Positions 31,343 to 41,279 of a DNA stretch of 64,000 bases are shown piece by piece (the first letter of the stretch is position 1; each line of letters opens with the position of its first letter). The position numbers and the translations under genes are program-made. Source of the DNA: Adiantum capillus-veneris. Its lineage: Eukaryota > Streptophyta > Polypodiopsida > Polypodiales > Pteridaceae. The notes beneath the pieces are model-generated. The model ran no database searches and was not told where the DNA came from. It saw only the letters and a list, made by a program, of their open reading frames with translations. The stretch lies in the NCBI GenBank assembly GCA_014529385.2, contig CM043956.1, positions 61,145,120 to 61,209,119 of the forward strand, written 5' to 3'.

Positions 31343-34300
31343 ATGGATAATTATTCATTCAACGCTTGGAGTGCTGATCGAGAGCAGGAGATAAAGAATG
31401 GGTGCTGGTACCAGATTCTTCCCGCCACTCTTCTGTTCCAGGAGGTTGTGCAGGGCTCTTTCAAGCGTGTGAAGGCCAGACATTCATATGAAGCTGCTTG
31501 GTATGTACCACCTCTAGCTCTCTCTATTCTGTGTTCTCATACATGCAGCAATATCAATTCACAAGAAGTTTTGGACAAATTCTCACAATAATTCCCACAT
31601 TGTGACTTTCCTCAACATCATGAGGTGGGGGGGCCGGTGGTCCCCTGCCCCCAATCGTACCTAGCTAGGTATGCGGTGCCTCTCGAGCATAAGCTCATGA
31701 CGTTATGCATTGTATGATAAACACAAGAAGTTTTGGACAAATTCTTCCCACATTGTGAACATCATGAGCTTATGCTCGAGAGGCATCGCGTACTTAGCTA
31801 GGTACGATTGGGGGCAGGGGACCCCCGGCCCGGTCCACTGCCCCCAATAGCACCTACCTAGGTATGTGGTGCTCTCGAGCACAAGCTCATGACATTATGC
31901 ATTGTATGAAAAACAATGTCCACCGGGCTGGTGGTCCACCGCCCCCAATCGTACCTAGCTAGGTATGCAGTGCCTCTCGAGCATAAGCTCATGACGTTAT
32001 TCATTGTATGAAAAACAATGAAAAAGACTCTGTTTTCCTACATGAGAAACTTTCTAAATCTTCTTGTGATGTTTCCTTCTTCCGAATGCGCAGGTATGAA
32101 GAGGTGCTTTACTTTGATAAGTCAGCAACCATGCTTATCTTTCTCTGGCCATTTAAGTTTCATCCTGTCACAAATTACAGGTTATTTCTAAGGGTACTTT
32201 TTGGGCCAGTTTCTCCCACCTCAAGTCTACCTCCTACACTCGATTTTGAATTAAAACCCGGACTCGCCACTCCTAGCTCTTCTCACATGGATGAATGGAG
32301 AACTTCGCACTCCTCTATTTTACTGCATTCAATTGAGTTTTCCATTCCATTTTCTGTAGATGCAGTCGTATTAAGTCCACAGACTAAGCCCCATTATGTA
32401 CTGCCTCCACCTTCGAAGCCGTTATCTTCAATTTTCGATGATGTGAAACCCCTCCGTCTCATCGACATCGAGAAAACTCTCTGTTCTAATGGTGGAGTGG
32501 TCTTCAAACAGGCACAGAGTTGGGATTTCCATGTCATATCCCATACATGGAGTGAAGACGTCAGGGCTTTCTCCAAAACCATCGCAGATATAAACGAGCA
32601 GAGTGGCTTCACCTCTAGCTATGAGGAGTTGTTCAAGGAGGGGGACTTTAGTGCACAGCCAGCATACAAGAGTATGATGGAGTTCTTCAAGATTTTACAG
32701 AGCGATAATGTCAAGGATGTGTGGTTCGATGCACTCTGTATCAATCAGAGGGATGATGAGGAGAAGGGCAAGGAAATAGCACATATGGGAGCTTATTACA
32801 AGCATAGCAAGGCATGCTATGTTGTTAAACACGGGATTGGAAAGGGTTACAAGCTTGCTACTAGGCTCAAGGGTGGTGGTTTTGGCATTGCCCGCTGGTT
32901 CAGCAGAGCTTGGACATTTCAGGAGTATGTCTTGCCACATCGAATGATCTTTCTAACTGAGTGTATACCCAAAAGGGTCCAGCGGATGGTGAACCATTGT
33001 ATTAGTAGTACGTCTCATAGTATGGTGTGCAGATGCAGCCTTTCTGAGTTGGAGCAGAAATTGCTTAGCGTTCTGCACAACCTCCAATTTTTTGATCCAA
33101 ATGCTGAAGTAGGGAATGATATGATAGGGTCTGACATTGATGTGCCATGCGATAAATGCGGCGAATTATCATTTATTCGAAAGGTGAAACTCACAAGATT
33201 GGGATGCAAAACTCCACTTTATTTTATTGATAGGAGCTTTTATGGGTTTCTACTTAGCTGCTTCCATCACTCTATCATTTGTGCAGATGACTACATAAAC
33301 CATGTATTCTTGCCTCCTGGGAACCAGGCAATGTTGCAAAGTATAAGTCTGCCAGCATATGGAAGAGATGGGTCATGGGAAGGAAGAGTGAATGCACTTC
33401 AGAGGGTGGTGAGAAATCATGACATTGGTAGAGGGGAAGGCTTCTTCCTAGATGGGATGAAAGGCAGGGTTGCGACACACGAGGAGGATAAAGTCTTGTC
33501 GATTCTTACACTGATGGGCATGGAGGGAAGTATGCAGGTGAGAACTGGGAAGGAACTGTTTGAACAGTATGTGCAACTGGCGCATATCGCAAGCCCGCAA
33601 CTGTTGGTGGAAATCTGTATAAACTGCATGCATCCGCACGAGGATGGACTTTCATGGATTCCAGTTTCGAATATTGTTGCTCACATAGACCTCCCAATAA
33701 CCCACCAGCCGATTCAGACGGGCAGGATAAGGGCTACTGTTCAGAAGGAGGCAGTGACTCCGGAAGGCTTTCTGAGACTATGTGGAAAGGCTACAAGGGC
33801 ACGTCTCATGTTTGATCCCAGCTCAATCCATTTGCATGATGCTAGCAGTTGTGCCAGCTTTTGTATGCCATGTCATTCAACCTTGACTGGAATGGGGGGC
33901 CCTTGCCCCGGTGATGGATCAGCTCAGGCGAGTTCAGCTCATGGTAATGACTCTCCAAGCTCATGTCGGTCCACCTCAAAAAGTGCGCAAGGACCATGCC
34001 CAGAAAAGGATAATCAAATTTCAGGCCTGCTCTCTCATGCCCACATTAAATGCCTCATTGAGGCTGCATCTGCGCACCCGGAAGGTCTCAACCGCAGTGG
34101 TGAAAAGTTGCAATTGGAACTAGAGGCAAATGTCTTCCTGGGTGCTACACATAGCTGTGGCATAATAGTGACATACCGGGGCCGGTCAGCGTTGGATCAG
34201 CGAGATGAGGCCTGGTCGCCATACTGCGATGGCGGCATTTGCATCCCAAGCTGTGTCAGCATCCATGATCTGATGCGCTACAAGCAAATGGATGTGTGGT

Positions 34301-34818
34301 TATCGCACATGGGTGAGCGGTACATGTTCAGAGGGGATTGTATTGTACCGCTGGGCGTTCGGAGCCTGGTAGTGATGATATGCATAGGCAGCATTGAGAA
34401 TTTGCACAAAATAGGGGTGATGAACATGGATCCTGTCTTCTGTGCATCAGTCTTTGGAGAAGGTGACATGAGCTACACTTTGGGTGGGCTTAATGTGTTC
34501 GGTTTTCACTGCATGCTTCGCGCTGTACTCATGGACCTTCCCTTTGGAAATAAGTGGAGCAGCCCATGTAGATCCTGTAGAGGTGGAGCTGGTGGAGGTG
34601 AGTGGTGCCATAGATGCTACCGACGAGCATTTGCCATAGCCTCGTCTCCACCTCCCACGTACAAGCCGATACGATCTGATAGACCCATGGCAATTTGCTG
34701 CAGGCTATGTGGAAGATTCCATCAGAACTATAAATTTCACAAAATTTTAGCCAATTATGATAGATGTCTGCAAGGCGGAGGGAGATACACAAGAAGATTT
34801 ATAAATTTTCTCATGTAG
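31343..34818 (+). CDS. HET-domain (heterokaryon incompatibility-like) protein, two exons
   Basis: Exon 1 is 31343-31500 (MDNYSFNAWSADREQ...EAAW) and exon 2 is 32094-34818. Donor TG/GTATGT and acceptor GCGCAG/GTATG join in phase; the spliced frame is 2883 bases, 960 residues plus stop. The HET domain spans about residues 195-330 with its three conserved blocks: FHVISHTWSED, VWFDALCINQRDDEEKGKEI followed by MGAYYKHSKACYVV, and RAWTFQEYVL. A small CDKCGE zinc-ribbon-like piece lies near 385, and the end (875-935) is Cys-rich (CRSCRG, CHRCYR, CCRLCG). In fungi, HET domains trigger incompatibility cell death, and some act as nucleotide-consuming TIR-like effectors; function in plants is not known to me. 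No frameshift is seen, unlike its neighbours. The stop codon and the last ~20 bases lie in an inverted repeat. Confidence 0.8.
31560..31767. repeat. Duplicated host sequence flanking a fold-back unit
   Basis: CACAAGAAGTTTTGGACAAA at 31560 recurs at 31722, each followed by a variant of CCCACATTGTGA and CATCATGAG. Between them lies unit A of the inverted-repeat family. The arrangement looks like a local duplication of about 50-65 bases around an insertion inside the HET intron. Confidence 0.75.
31633..31832. repeat. Inverted pair of CCTAGCTAGG units (A plus, B minus)
   Basis: Unit A (31633-31717, plus) contains CAATCGTACCTAGCTAGGTA and CTCGAGCATAAGCTCATGA. Unit B (31761-31832) is its near-complete reverse complement. 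They form a fold-back of ~75-bp arms within the HET intron. Confidence 0.85.
31831..31915 (+). repeat. Third unit C of the CCTAGCTAGG family
   Basis: Direct-orientation copy (CGGTCCACTGCCCCCAATAG ... GCATTGTATGA), more diverged, ending just before the left terminal arm of the HET exon. Confidence 0.8.
31921..32060 (+). repeat. Left terminal inverted repeat arm of HET segment
   Basis: Includes the family core (CGTACCTAGCTAGGTATGCA, CATTGTATGA) plus an inner extension, AAAGACTCTGTTTTCCTACA and TGAGAAAC, that the short units A-C lack. It matches the arm at 34797-34943 in reverse complement over about 140 bases. It lies at the 3' end of the HET intron, just before the splice acceptor at 32093. 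Confidence 0.85.
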
Positions 34819-34943
34819 GAGAACGGAGTCTTTGTCAATGTTTTTTGTACGAGTTTTCATACAATGCATAACATCATGAGATTCTGCTCGAGAGGCACCG
34901 CATACCTAGCTAGGCACGATTGGGGGCGGGGGACCACCGCCCC
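34797..34943 (-). repeat. Right terminal inverted repeat arm of HET segment
   Basis: Reverse complement of the left arm, including the inner extension (CTCATGTAGGAGAACGGAGT) and the core (CATACCTAGCTAGGCACG), ending in a GC-rich GGGGGACCACCGCCCC. It overlaps the HET stop codon (34816-34818). Confidence 0.85.
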
Positions 34944-35629
34944 GCCCCCTCCCCCAATATTTACACCCACGAGGGTGTGTATGTCTTCATTTATAATGGA
35001 TGTCTTTTTCTCTTGACGTTCTTTTTCGAGGCACACCAACGATGAAAAGCTATGATGTTCTATTGTGTTTGCGCCAGTGTATTTGCCCTTGCTCGTGGCA
35101 TTACACAAGGGGCTGAGGCAAGGCCACCACACAATTTTTTCTTAGCTGGACCAATGAAATGACAGACCCTGCACAAGGACAGCTTACTATAGAATAAAAA
35201 ATATATAATAATTGCTAGATAGTTACTAGTAAACCGATCAAAAAGAGACTACTCCTAGATGCTACATATAATAATTTTCTTAGCTGGACCAATGGAATGA
35301 TACGCCTTACCCTGCGCTCACGCACTCAGCCTGTGCATTGACCACCCTCTAGCATGCGTGCTGACTCATGCCCAACTGCATCCGTAGGTTGGTGGAGTGC
35401 TGACCTCTTCAGTTTCAGAGGGACTACATACACAGCCAAAAGTGCACACAGCCGGCCACTTAGTCCTGAGGGGCCACCTGCTGAGTGTGATGAGCCATCC
35501 ACTTTTAGATGGTATAGCATTTAGACCTTCCACAACGCATTACATGTGATGCACATCTTTCCAAAAAAAAAAAAACATTTTTTTAATTGCAAGCTAGTTT
35601 TAAGAGATTACGGCCACTCACCCACACCA
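34944..35629. other. No gene; short direct repeats
   Basis: TTTTCTTAGCTGGACCAATG occurs at about 35136 and 35275, each followed by similar text. The word GCCACTTAGTCCTGAGG near 35456 resembles the right end and flank of the TIR element at 30525-30899, perhaps a decayed relative. Confidence 0.5.
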
Positions 35630-35780
35630 CATGTTTGCGGAGGTTGAACCACCCTCTCGATTTTAGACTGCCTCTCAATGAGGAGTGAGATACAATCCCA
35701 AGATTCACTTTTATTCTTTCGTTTGCGGAGGTTAAACCACTTGGGTGTGTTCAAAGGCCCTCACCTTAACCATCGCTCAA

Positions 35781-36190
35781 CACTATCTCACACGGGCATG
35801 GGTTGGATGGGATCAATGGTCCATGCCTTTTTTGGGGAGCGCGGGCATTCTGGGCCGTTGATTTCGCGATGCGTCCCGAATTTACTAAAGCTGACCCAAA
35901 TTTACACGACGGGTTTACCATAAAAATAACCTTTATCCCACGCTTTTAACGAGCACACACAGGTGAGGTGGTTAAGGTGATAGGCTTGCGAAGGTGGTGG
36001 TTGAGGTTCGAGTCCTGGGAATGAGAGGGGTAGGGGGGTGGGGGTGCCTGAATTTTATAGTTTTGGTGCACATGAATTTACCTGTTTTCCAGAATTTACA
36101 CAAGTTGCATGGGACGGCTCATATCGCACCTGATCCCCGAAATGGGTGTGGGCCATTGATCCATCCATCCCATGCCCGTGTGAGATAGTG
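35781..36190. mobile_element. Second TIR element with tRNA-like core
   Basis: A 410-bp insertion with ends CACTATCTCACACGGGCATG and its complement, arms about 45 bp with mismatches. It shares the core CACGGGCATGGG with the element at 30525-30899. The CACTA start recalls the CACTA superfamily, but I see no 3-bp target duplication and no transposase. Confidence 0.7.
35959..36025 (+). other. tRNA-like (A box/B box) region in second TIR element
   Basis: AGGTGAGGTGGTTAAGGTGA (A-box like) and GGTTCGAGTCCTGGG (a good B box) 40 bases apart. The B box is near consensus. Probably a tRNA-derived promoter, not a working tRNA. Confidence 0.6.
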
Positions 36191-36771
36191 AGGACGTTAA
36201 CCACTCTCTCAATTTTAGACAGCCCTCTAAATGAGGAGTGAAATACAATCACAAGATTCACTTCTATTCTTTCTTTTGCGGAGGTTGAACCACTTGGGTG
36301 TGTTCAGAGGCCCTCACCTTAAACACCCTCTCGATTTTTGACTGTCCTCTTCAAAAGGCCCTCACCTTCCCCACCCTCACAATTTTAGATGGCCCTCTAA
36401 ATAAGGAGTGAAATACAATCACAAGATTCACTTTTATTCTTTTTTTGGCGGAGGTCGAACCACTTGGGTGTGTTCACTTAACCACCCTCTCGATTTTACA
36501 CGGCCCTCTAAATGAGGAGTGAAATACAATCACAAAATTCACTTTTTTCTTTCTTTTGCGGAGGTTGAACCACTTGGGTGTGTTCAAAGGCCCTCACCTT
36601 AACCACCCTCTCGATTTTTGACGGCCCTCTAAATGAGCAGTGAAATACAATCACAAGATTCACTTTTATTCTTTCTTTTGTAATTTAAACAATTGGCCCA
36701 CCCGCCAACTTGCTAAAGGCTGGCCTATGGGACTGGTTTAGTTTTAAAGAGAGGTTCTTCCAACTTAGATG

Positions 36772-36960
36772 TGTTGGGATATAGGCGTCTGTGCCTTGCC
36801 CGGCCGCCTAGAGTCTGGGAATCTACTGACTAGTATACCTTATACATAGCATAAATGTATAGGGGGCTGCTCACTCTTTGGAGTCTCCCCACCCACATCG
36901 TGTGTGTGTCTCCTTCTCTCTCACTCACTCTCCGTCTGTGGTGCTCCTCGATCCCCTTCA
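36772..36960 (+). repeat. 5' LTR of TR-GAG element
   Basis: Starts TGTTGGGATATAGGCGTC and ends GATCCCCTTCA. It is followed by ATTGGTATCAGAGC, the tRNA-iMet primer site (36963-36974). Confidence 0.92.
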
Positions 36961-37150
36961 ATTGGTATCAGAGCGTAGGTGCGGAGGAAGCGCGTGTGCA
37001 CAGTCACGACGACAGCGGAGAGCCAGTTTCATTCCCGAAATCGCGTCCGCGCGCGCGCATTTTCAAGAGTGCAAATAGGGTTTCGACTTCGGCATCGGCA
37101 AGTTCAGTTTTTCGAGAGTGTTTTCGCCAGGCGTCTTGGCGTTTTACCCC

Positions 37151-37308
37151 CCTTTCGAAACCATTCGAGCCATCAAAAACCTCATTCGAGCTACGATTGA
37201 GGAGCTGCATTTTTCAGCCCTCTTTTGGCCCTTTCGAAACCATTCGAGCCATCAAAAACCTCATTCGAGCTACGATTGAGGAGCTGCATTTTTCAGCCCT
37301 CTTTTTGG
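37151..37308 (+). repeat. 79-bp tandem duplication in the element leader
   Basis: Two adjacent copies beginning CCTTTCGAAACCATTCGAGC at 37151 and 37230, nearly identical, in the 1.4-kb untranslated leader between primer site and gag. Confidence 0.93.
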
Positions 37309-38420
37309 CAGTTTATGCTGCGTTTTTGGGTCAAAACGGAGGTTTTTGGCATAGCTTTCACACCAGGACTCGGATACATGTGATCCAGGAGTCTACCTTG
37401 GGGTTTTGGTACGCTCCGAATGCGCTCGTCATATCAAAATTTTAAAATTCTGAACGCTGAATTTTCTGCAGCAGCAGTTGTTTATTGTGTGTCGAAGATT
37501 CCACACATGGTTTGCTCTCAAATGTGAGTGATATTTGCTGCAAGTTTCCTCACAGGTGGGAGGATATAATGTATGCCTTATGTGGTTTGATGCTCAGGGA
37601 GACTAATGTGATTGCATTTTGAGCTCGGCAATGTATGCCTCGAGCATGGTTTTTGGCAGTCACAGGTAGAGCAGATATTTGTGTACTAGATTTGCAGGTG
37701 TTTGCAATGATGTATGCAAAGTGTGGAGATTGGTGCATGCATTTGGAGTGCGGTTTGATGCGCTTTGGTTGCTCATGGTTTTGAGCATGCAGTCAGTTTG
37801 GTTACTGGTTTTGTGGCCGTTTTACTGACGAAACTCTGGCGAAATTTTCCCAGGAGTTTTATGCGCATCATTTATGCGATCTAGGTAGAGATTGCGGGTT
37901 GCACTCAGCATTTGCGTGCGGTGTTCTCTGCAGGTGGGAGATTTGTGCGTGTGTATGCATCGATACCGCACAGTGTCGGCTTGGTGATTCGCTCACGGTT
38001 TGACAAGCGTACAATTATCTTGGCACACTCACAGGAGTGAGTATTGTGATATATGCTTGTGTGGCTACGAGCTAGGTAGCCGGATTCGAGCACTAATGGC
38101 TTGAGGTTTTTCAGCAAGATTCAGCTACAGGTTTATAAGTTTACAGGCAGGTTTGAGGGCTTATTTGGGCGCTGAATTTTCAGCCATTGTTTCCTCTTTG
38201 CAGGTGTCCATGTATGGCTCAGTTGTAGGCTGATTTGGGACACGTTTGTGACTTGTTTATGCAGCTGTTTAAGAGCTGAATTTTGGGGCTTTTTTGGGGC
38301 TGTTTTGCAGCCATATCTTACAGCCATATTTGCAGACTTTTGTTGATGCGATTCGAGCCAGTTTAGGGCTTATTTGGTTGACATTTGCTACTCATTGTTG
38401 GTTGCTCTTTTGCGAGCATT

Positions 38421-39626
38421 ATGGCTGATTTTTCATTTGACTTCCAGCGTTATGGTCTGACACAGTTTGATGGTGCAGATTTTGTTGCTTGGAAGGAGCA
38501 TATGCTTGTTGCATTGGCGGATTTGGGGCAGGATAAACCCTTGCGTGGTTTATCGGTGAAGCCCAATTCTATGCGTGATGATGATTGGCAGGATCTTGAT
38601 GAGTTAGCCATGTCTACGATTTGTTTGCATCTGGTTGAGTCTGTTTACTGGCAGGTCTCGAGGGAGACTGCAACTCATGCTTTATGGCAGAGTTTACATG
38701 CTATGTACGCGACATCCATGTCTACAGGGGAGTCTAGTCCCACTTCTATGTCCATGGGAGAGATTGGTCCGACACGCAAGTCTCGACGACATAGAGACTT
38801 GACATGTTGGCATTGTGGACATAGAGGGCACATTAGGCGTCGATGTTTCAGGCGTTTGAGACAACGGAGGCGACAGATGCGTGATGCAGATTTGGGCACG
38901 ACATATGCTAGTGAGATCAGTACTGTGGTTACTGAGTATGCTTGTGACGGCGATGTCACATTTACATCTAGCTCGTCTTCAGACAATCTTATGTCTACGG
39001 ATTGCATATCGGATTGCACATTGTCTTCACATTGGTTACTAGATTCAGATGCTACTTTCCATGTCACGTCGCATCGTGAGTGGTTTAGCACGTTTTCTAG
39101 TGGGAGACTTGGTTGTGTGCACATGGCTGATGGTGTTGTGTATGACATTGAAGGTGCAGGAGACGTATGTTTGTCCTTGCCCAATGGTATGAGATTTACC
39201 GTGCGCCATGTGCGTTATGTGCCAGATCTGAGACGGGATTTGATCTCAGTCAGACAGTTACGGGATAGTGGATGTCAGATTTCGCTTCGAGAGCAAGATT
39301 TTGTGATGCATTTGGGTTCGCTAGTGATTGCGAGAGATGCCAGGAGTGGTACAGGTTACCCATTGCATGTGGATCACGGGAGAGACGGTGTTGTCTCTGT
39401 GATCACGCAGCCAGGTAGAGAGCGAGAGAGCAGGCGAGTCTCTTTTGCTTGTGGGTTGCAGGATGCTTTGCATGGAGTGCAGAGTAGTGAGCTCGTTGTG
39501 CACACAGTTGGGGCACGACTTGAGCAGTCACATAGAGAGGTGACAGAGTCAAACATGCATGCTTTGCTAGTGACTGAGCAAAGCAGAGACTCAGTTGTGC
39601 TAGATACTTCTACGCAGGATAGATAG
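38421..39626 (+). CDS. Copia-type Gag with degenerate protease
   Basis: Starts MADFSFDFQRYGLTQFDG with the gag motif FVAWKEHMLVALADL (residues ~20-34), then a zinc knuckle CWHCGHRGHIRRRC (C-X2-C-X4-H-X4-C) in a very Arg-rich setting. Next comes HWLLDSDATFHVTSHREWF, a copia protease whose D-S-G has become D-S-D, so it is probably inactive. Pre-integrase-like text (VRYVPDLRRDLISVRQL) follows. The first TAG is at 39624. I prefer the ATG at 38421 over upstream 38385 because gag proteins of this group start MAD. A capsid-only role fits. Confidence 0.85.
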   Translation: MADFSFDFQRYGLTQFDGADFVAWKEHMLVALADLGQDKPLRGLSVKPNSMRDDDWQDLDELAMSTICLHLVESVYWQVSRETATHALWQSLHAMYATSMSTGESSPTSMSMGEIGPTRKSRRHRDLTCWHCGHRGHIRRRCFRRLRQRRRQMRDADLGTTYASEISTVVTEYACDGDVTFTSSSSSDNLMSTDCISDCTLSSHWLLDSDATFHVTSHREWFSTFSSGRLGCVHMADGVVYDIEGAGDVCLSLPNGMRFTVRHVRYVPDLRRDLISVRQLRDSGCQISLREQDFVMHLGSLVIARDARSGTGYPLHVDHGRDGVVSVITQPGRERESRRVSFACGLQDALHGVQSSELVVHTVGARLEQSHREVTESNMHALLVTEQSRDSVVLDTSTQDR

Positions 39627-40211
39627 ATAGAGCGGTCTTGCTCTAGTGAGTCACGACAGGAGGACGTTGTGCAAGAGTCTATGCATACGGAGTTAGAGCA
39701 TGAGAGCTCTAGTGAGTCACAGCAGATTGAGTGGTCATGTTTGTAGTGGATGATTGCAGAGGAGACTGAGATATCAACGATTATGCAATCATTCCTTTCT
39801 ATGCTCGACAGTGAGCATGGGGATATAGTTGTGCAGGATATGTCTTCCAGCAGACACCTAGAGCAGCTGGTTTGCTCTCAGGTTGCACGACAGGGTGATG
39901 CGTCTTTTGCAGACAGTCAGGAGATACATGTGGCTGACACGCCTTGTCAGTCAGAGATGCCTATTGCCAGAGATATATATGTTGATGCATGCTCCGTAGA
40001 GCTAGAAGGGCCCGCTAGCATTGCATCGGCATTCGGTGGTCTCATGTATGAGATGCTGATCTTGAGACCAGATATCGCAGCTACAGTGGGAGCATTTGCA
40101 GTTGGGGTTGTCAGTCGTTTGTTGACTGATGATGGCATAGTGCACGAGGGAGATATGCAGGTATTGCATACATACTTGCAGTACGTGTGCGGTACGTCTG
40201 GTGGTGTATAG
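39627..40211 (+). pseudogene. RT/RNase H junction scrap of TR-GAG element
   Basis: Stays in the gag frame past two TAG codons (39624, 39744) and is open to 40211. The end, GGLMYEMLILRPDIAATVGA and VGVVSRLLTDDG then LHTYLQYVCGTSG, matches the segment between RT and RNase H in copia polyproteins (usually SLMYAMVCTRPDIA). Intervening integrase and RT are missing. Confidence 0.75.
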
Positions 40212-40353
40212 ACTTACACGGGAGCAGGACAGCCGAATGCACACGATCACAGCCAGCCAGTGGGCATCGGTTGAGAGCGGTTTTCTCTCGCCTTTTGTAG
40301 TCTTTAGACTAGGTTCTCTTGCTTAAAGGCACAGTCGCCTTTAAGTGGGAGGT

Positions 40354-40542
40354 TGTTGGGGTATAGGCGTCTTTGCCTTGCCCGGCCGCCCAGAGTCTGG
40401 GCACCCACTGACTTGTATACCTTATACATAGCATAAGTGTATAGGGGGCTGCTCACTCTTTGGTGTCTCCCCACCCACATCGTGTGTGTGTCTCCTTCTC
40501 TCTCTCTCACTCTCCGTCTGTGGTGCTCCCCGATCCCCTTCA
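40354..40542 (+). repeat. 3' LTR of TR-GAG element
   Basis: Preceded by the purine-rich TTAAGTGGGAGGT. Matches the 5' LTR with about 11 differences. Confidence 0.92.
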
Positions 40543-40657
40543 AGATGACCCTGTAAATCCAACCTGTTGTTGATTTACGACTGTCAACACAGCCTGCATA
40601 ATCACTGTCTACAAATCCCTGAATGGAGGCTCCCTCCACCTCATTGTCTCCCTCCAC
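40543..40657 (-). pseudogene. Older copia RNase H fragment split by the TR-GAG insertion
   Basis: On the minus strand: ASIQGFVDSDYAGCVDSRKS then TTGWIYRV, a typical copia RNase H start. Removing the TR-GAG element and one target copy lets the frame continue below 36771 as LSWKNLSLKLNQ, similar to the SWKSKLQ block that normally follows. Confidence 0.8.
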
Positions 40658-40659
40658 CT

Positions 40660-41279
40660 CATTTGACTTTCAAGAGCAATTGAGTTGTTGAATGCGTTTG
40701 CTCGCTTTCTTTTTTGAAGTTGCAAATGTATGATTGCCTATACAGTTTGCTGAAGAGGCCAATACTTGCTTTTGTTGCATACGGTGAATGATTCTGCGTT
40801 AAAACCACTAAAATAACTCCTTCAGACTGTTTGTCTTATTTCGAGAGCCTCCATGTTGTATTTGTCTACAGTAGGCATTTCTAGCCATGTAATGAGACTT
40901 CTCCAAGCCCTAGGTGTTACCTAGATTCCCATACTTTTGGATGAAGTATGGGAAACAATTAAAAATAATATGCTGCAAAAGAAGAAGTTTATTTAGAAAT
41001 TTAAACACAAACTTAGTACTTTGACTATCTGAGGTGCTTTGAATTTACCATGTAATGAGTGATTTGAGTGTCAATCCATGCTGTCTTGAAGGATTTTTTC
41101 AGTATAGCTAAAGGTTCTGTTTAAACTTGCTGAGATTATCCTGCGACCAATCATCATTCTCATACATTTGAAATAACGTGACAATGGAATGCCACACATC
41201 ACCCTTCGCATTGCGAGTCGTTGGCTCTTGGTCTTTCACTGCTAAATGAAGTTTTTTCCAGTGCATATATTTAACTTTG
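40660..41279. other. No clear gene
   Basis: AT-rich. May be further decayed sequence of the minus-strand relic at 41280-42261, but no frame is supported. Confidence 0.4.

Larger units (their letters stand above)
35630..36690. repeat. Irregular tandem array, unit about 125 bp
   Basis: Repeated text of the form TTGCGGAGGTTGAACCACTT, GGTGTGTTCAAAGGCCCTCA, CTAAATGAGGAGTGAAATAC and ATCACAAGATTCACTTTTAT. One partial unit lies at 35630-35760 and four to five more at 36195-36690, with deletions in some. The array is split by the TIR element at 35781-36190. Confidence 0.85.
36772..40542 (+). mobile_element. Non-autonomous gag-only copia element (TR-GAG type)
   Basis: A 3771-bp element with 189-bp LTRs (TGTTGGG...CTTCA), primer site, purine tract and a perfect 5-bp target duplication AGATG (36767-36771 and 40543-40547). 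Coding sequence is limited to gag, a protease remnant and a short RT/RNase H scrap; integrase and the RT core are absent. LTRs differ by about 11 bases (~6%). It would depend on a partner copia for integrase and RT. Confidence 0.92.

Noticed and set aside
32008-32093. HET gene start at the upstream ATG 32008
   Set aside because: The extra residues translate the inverted-repeat arm; splicing from exon 1 at 31500 to 32094 is in phase with good sites.
35959-36025. Functional tRNA gene
   Set aside because: A and B boxes are present, but cloverleaf stems do not pair well and it sits inside a TIR element.
35781-36190. CACTA-superfamily transposon
   Set aside because: The ends start CACTA, but there is no 3-bp target duplication or transposase; kept only as a TIR element.
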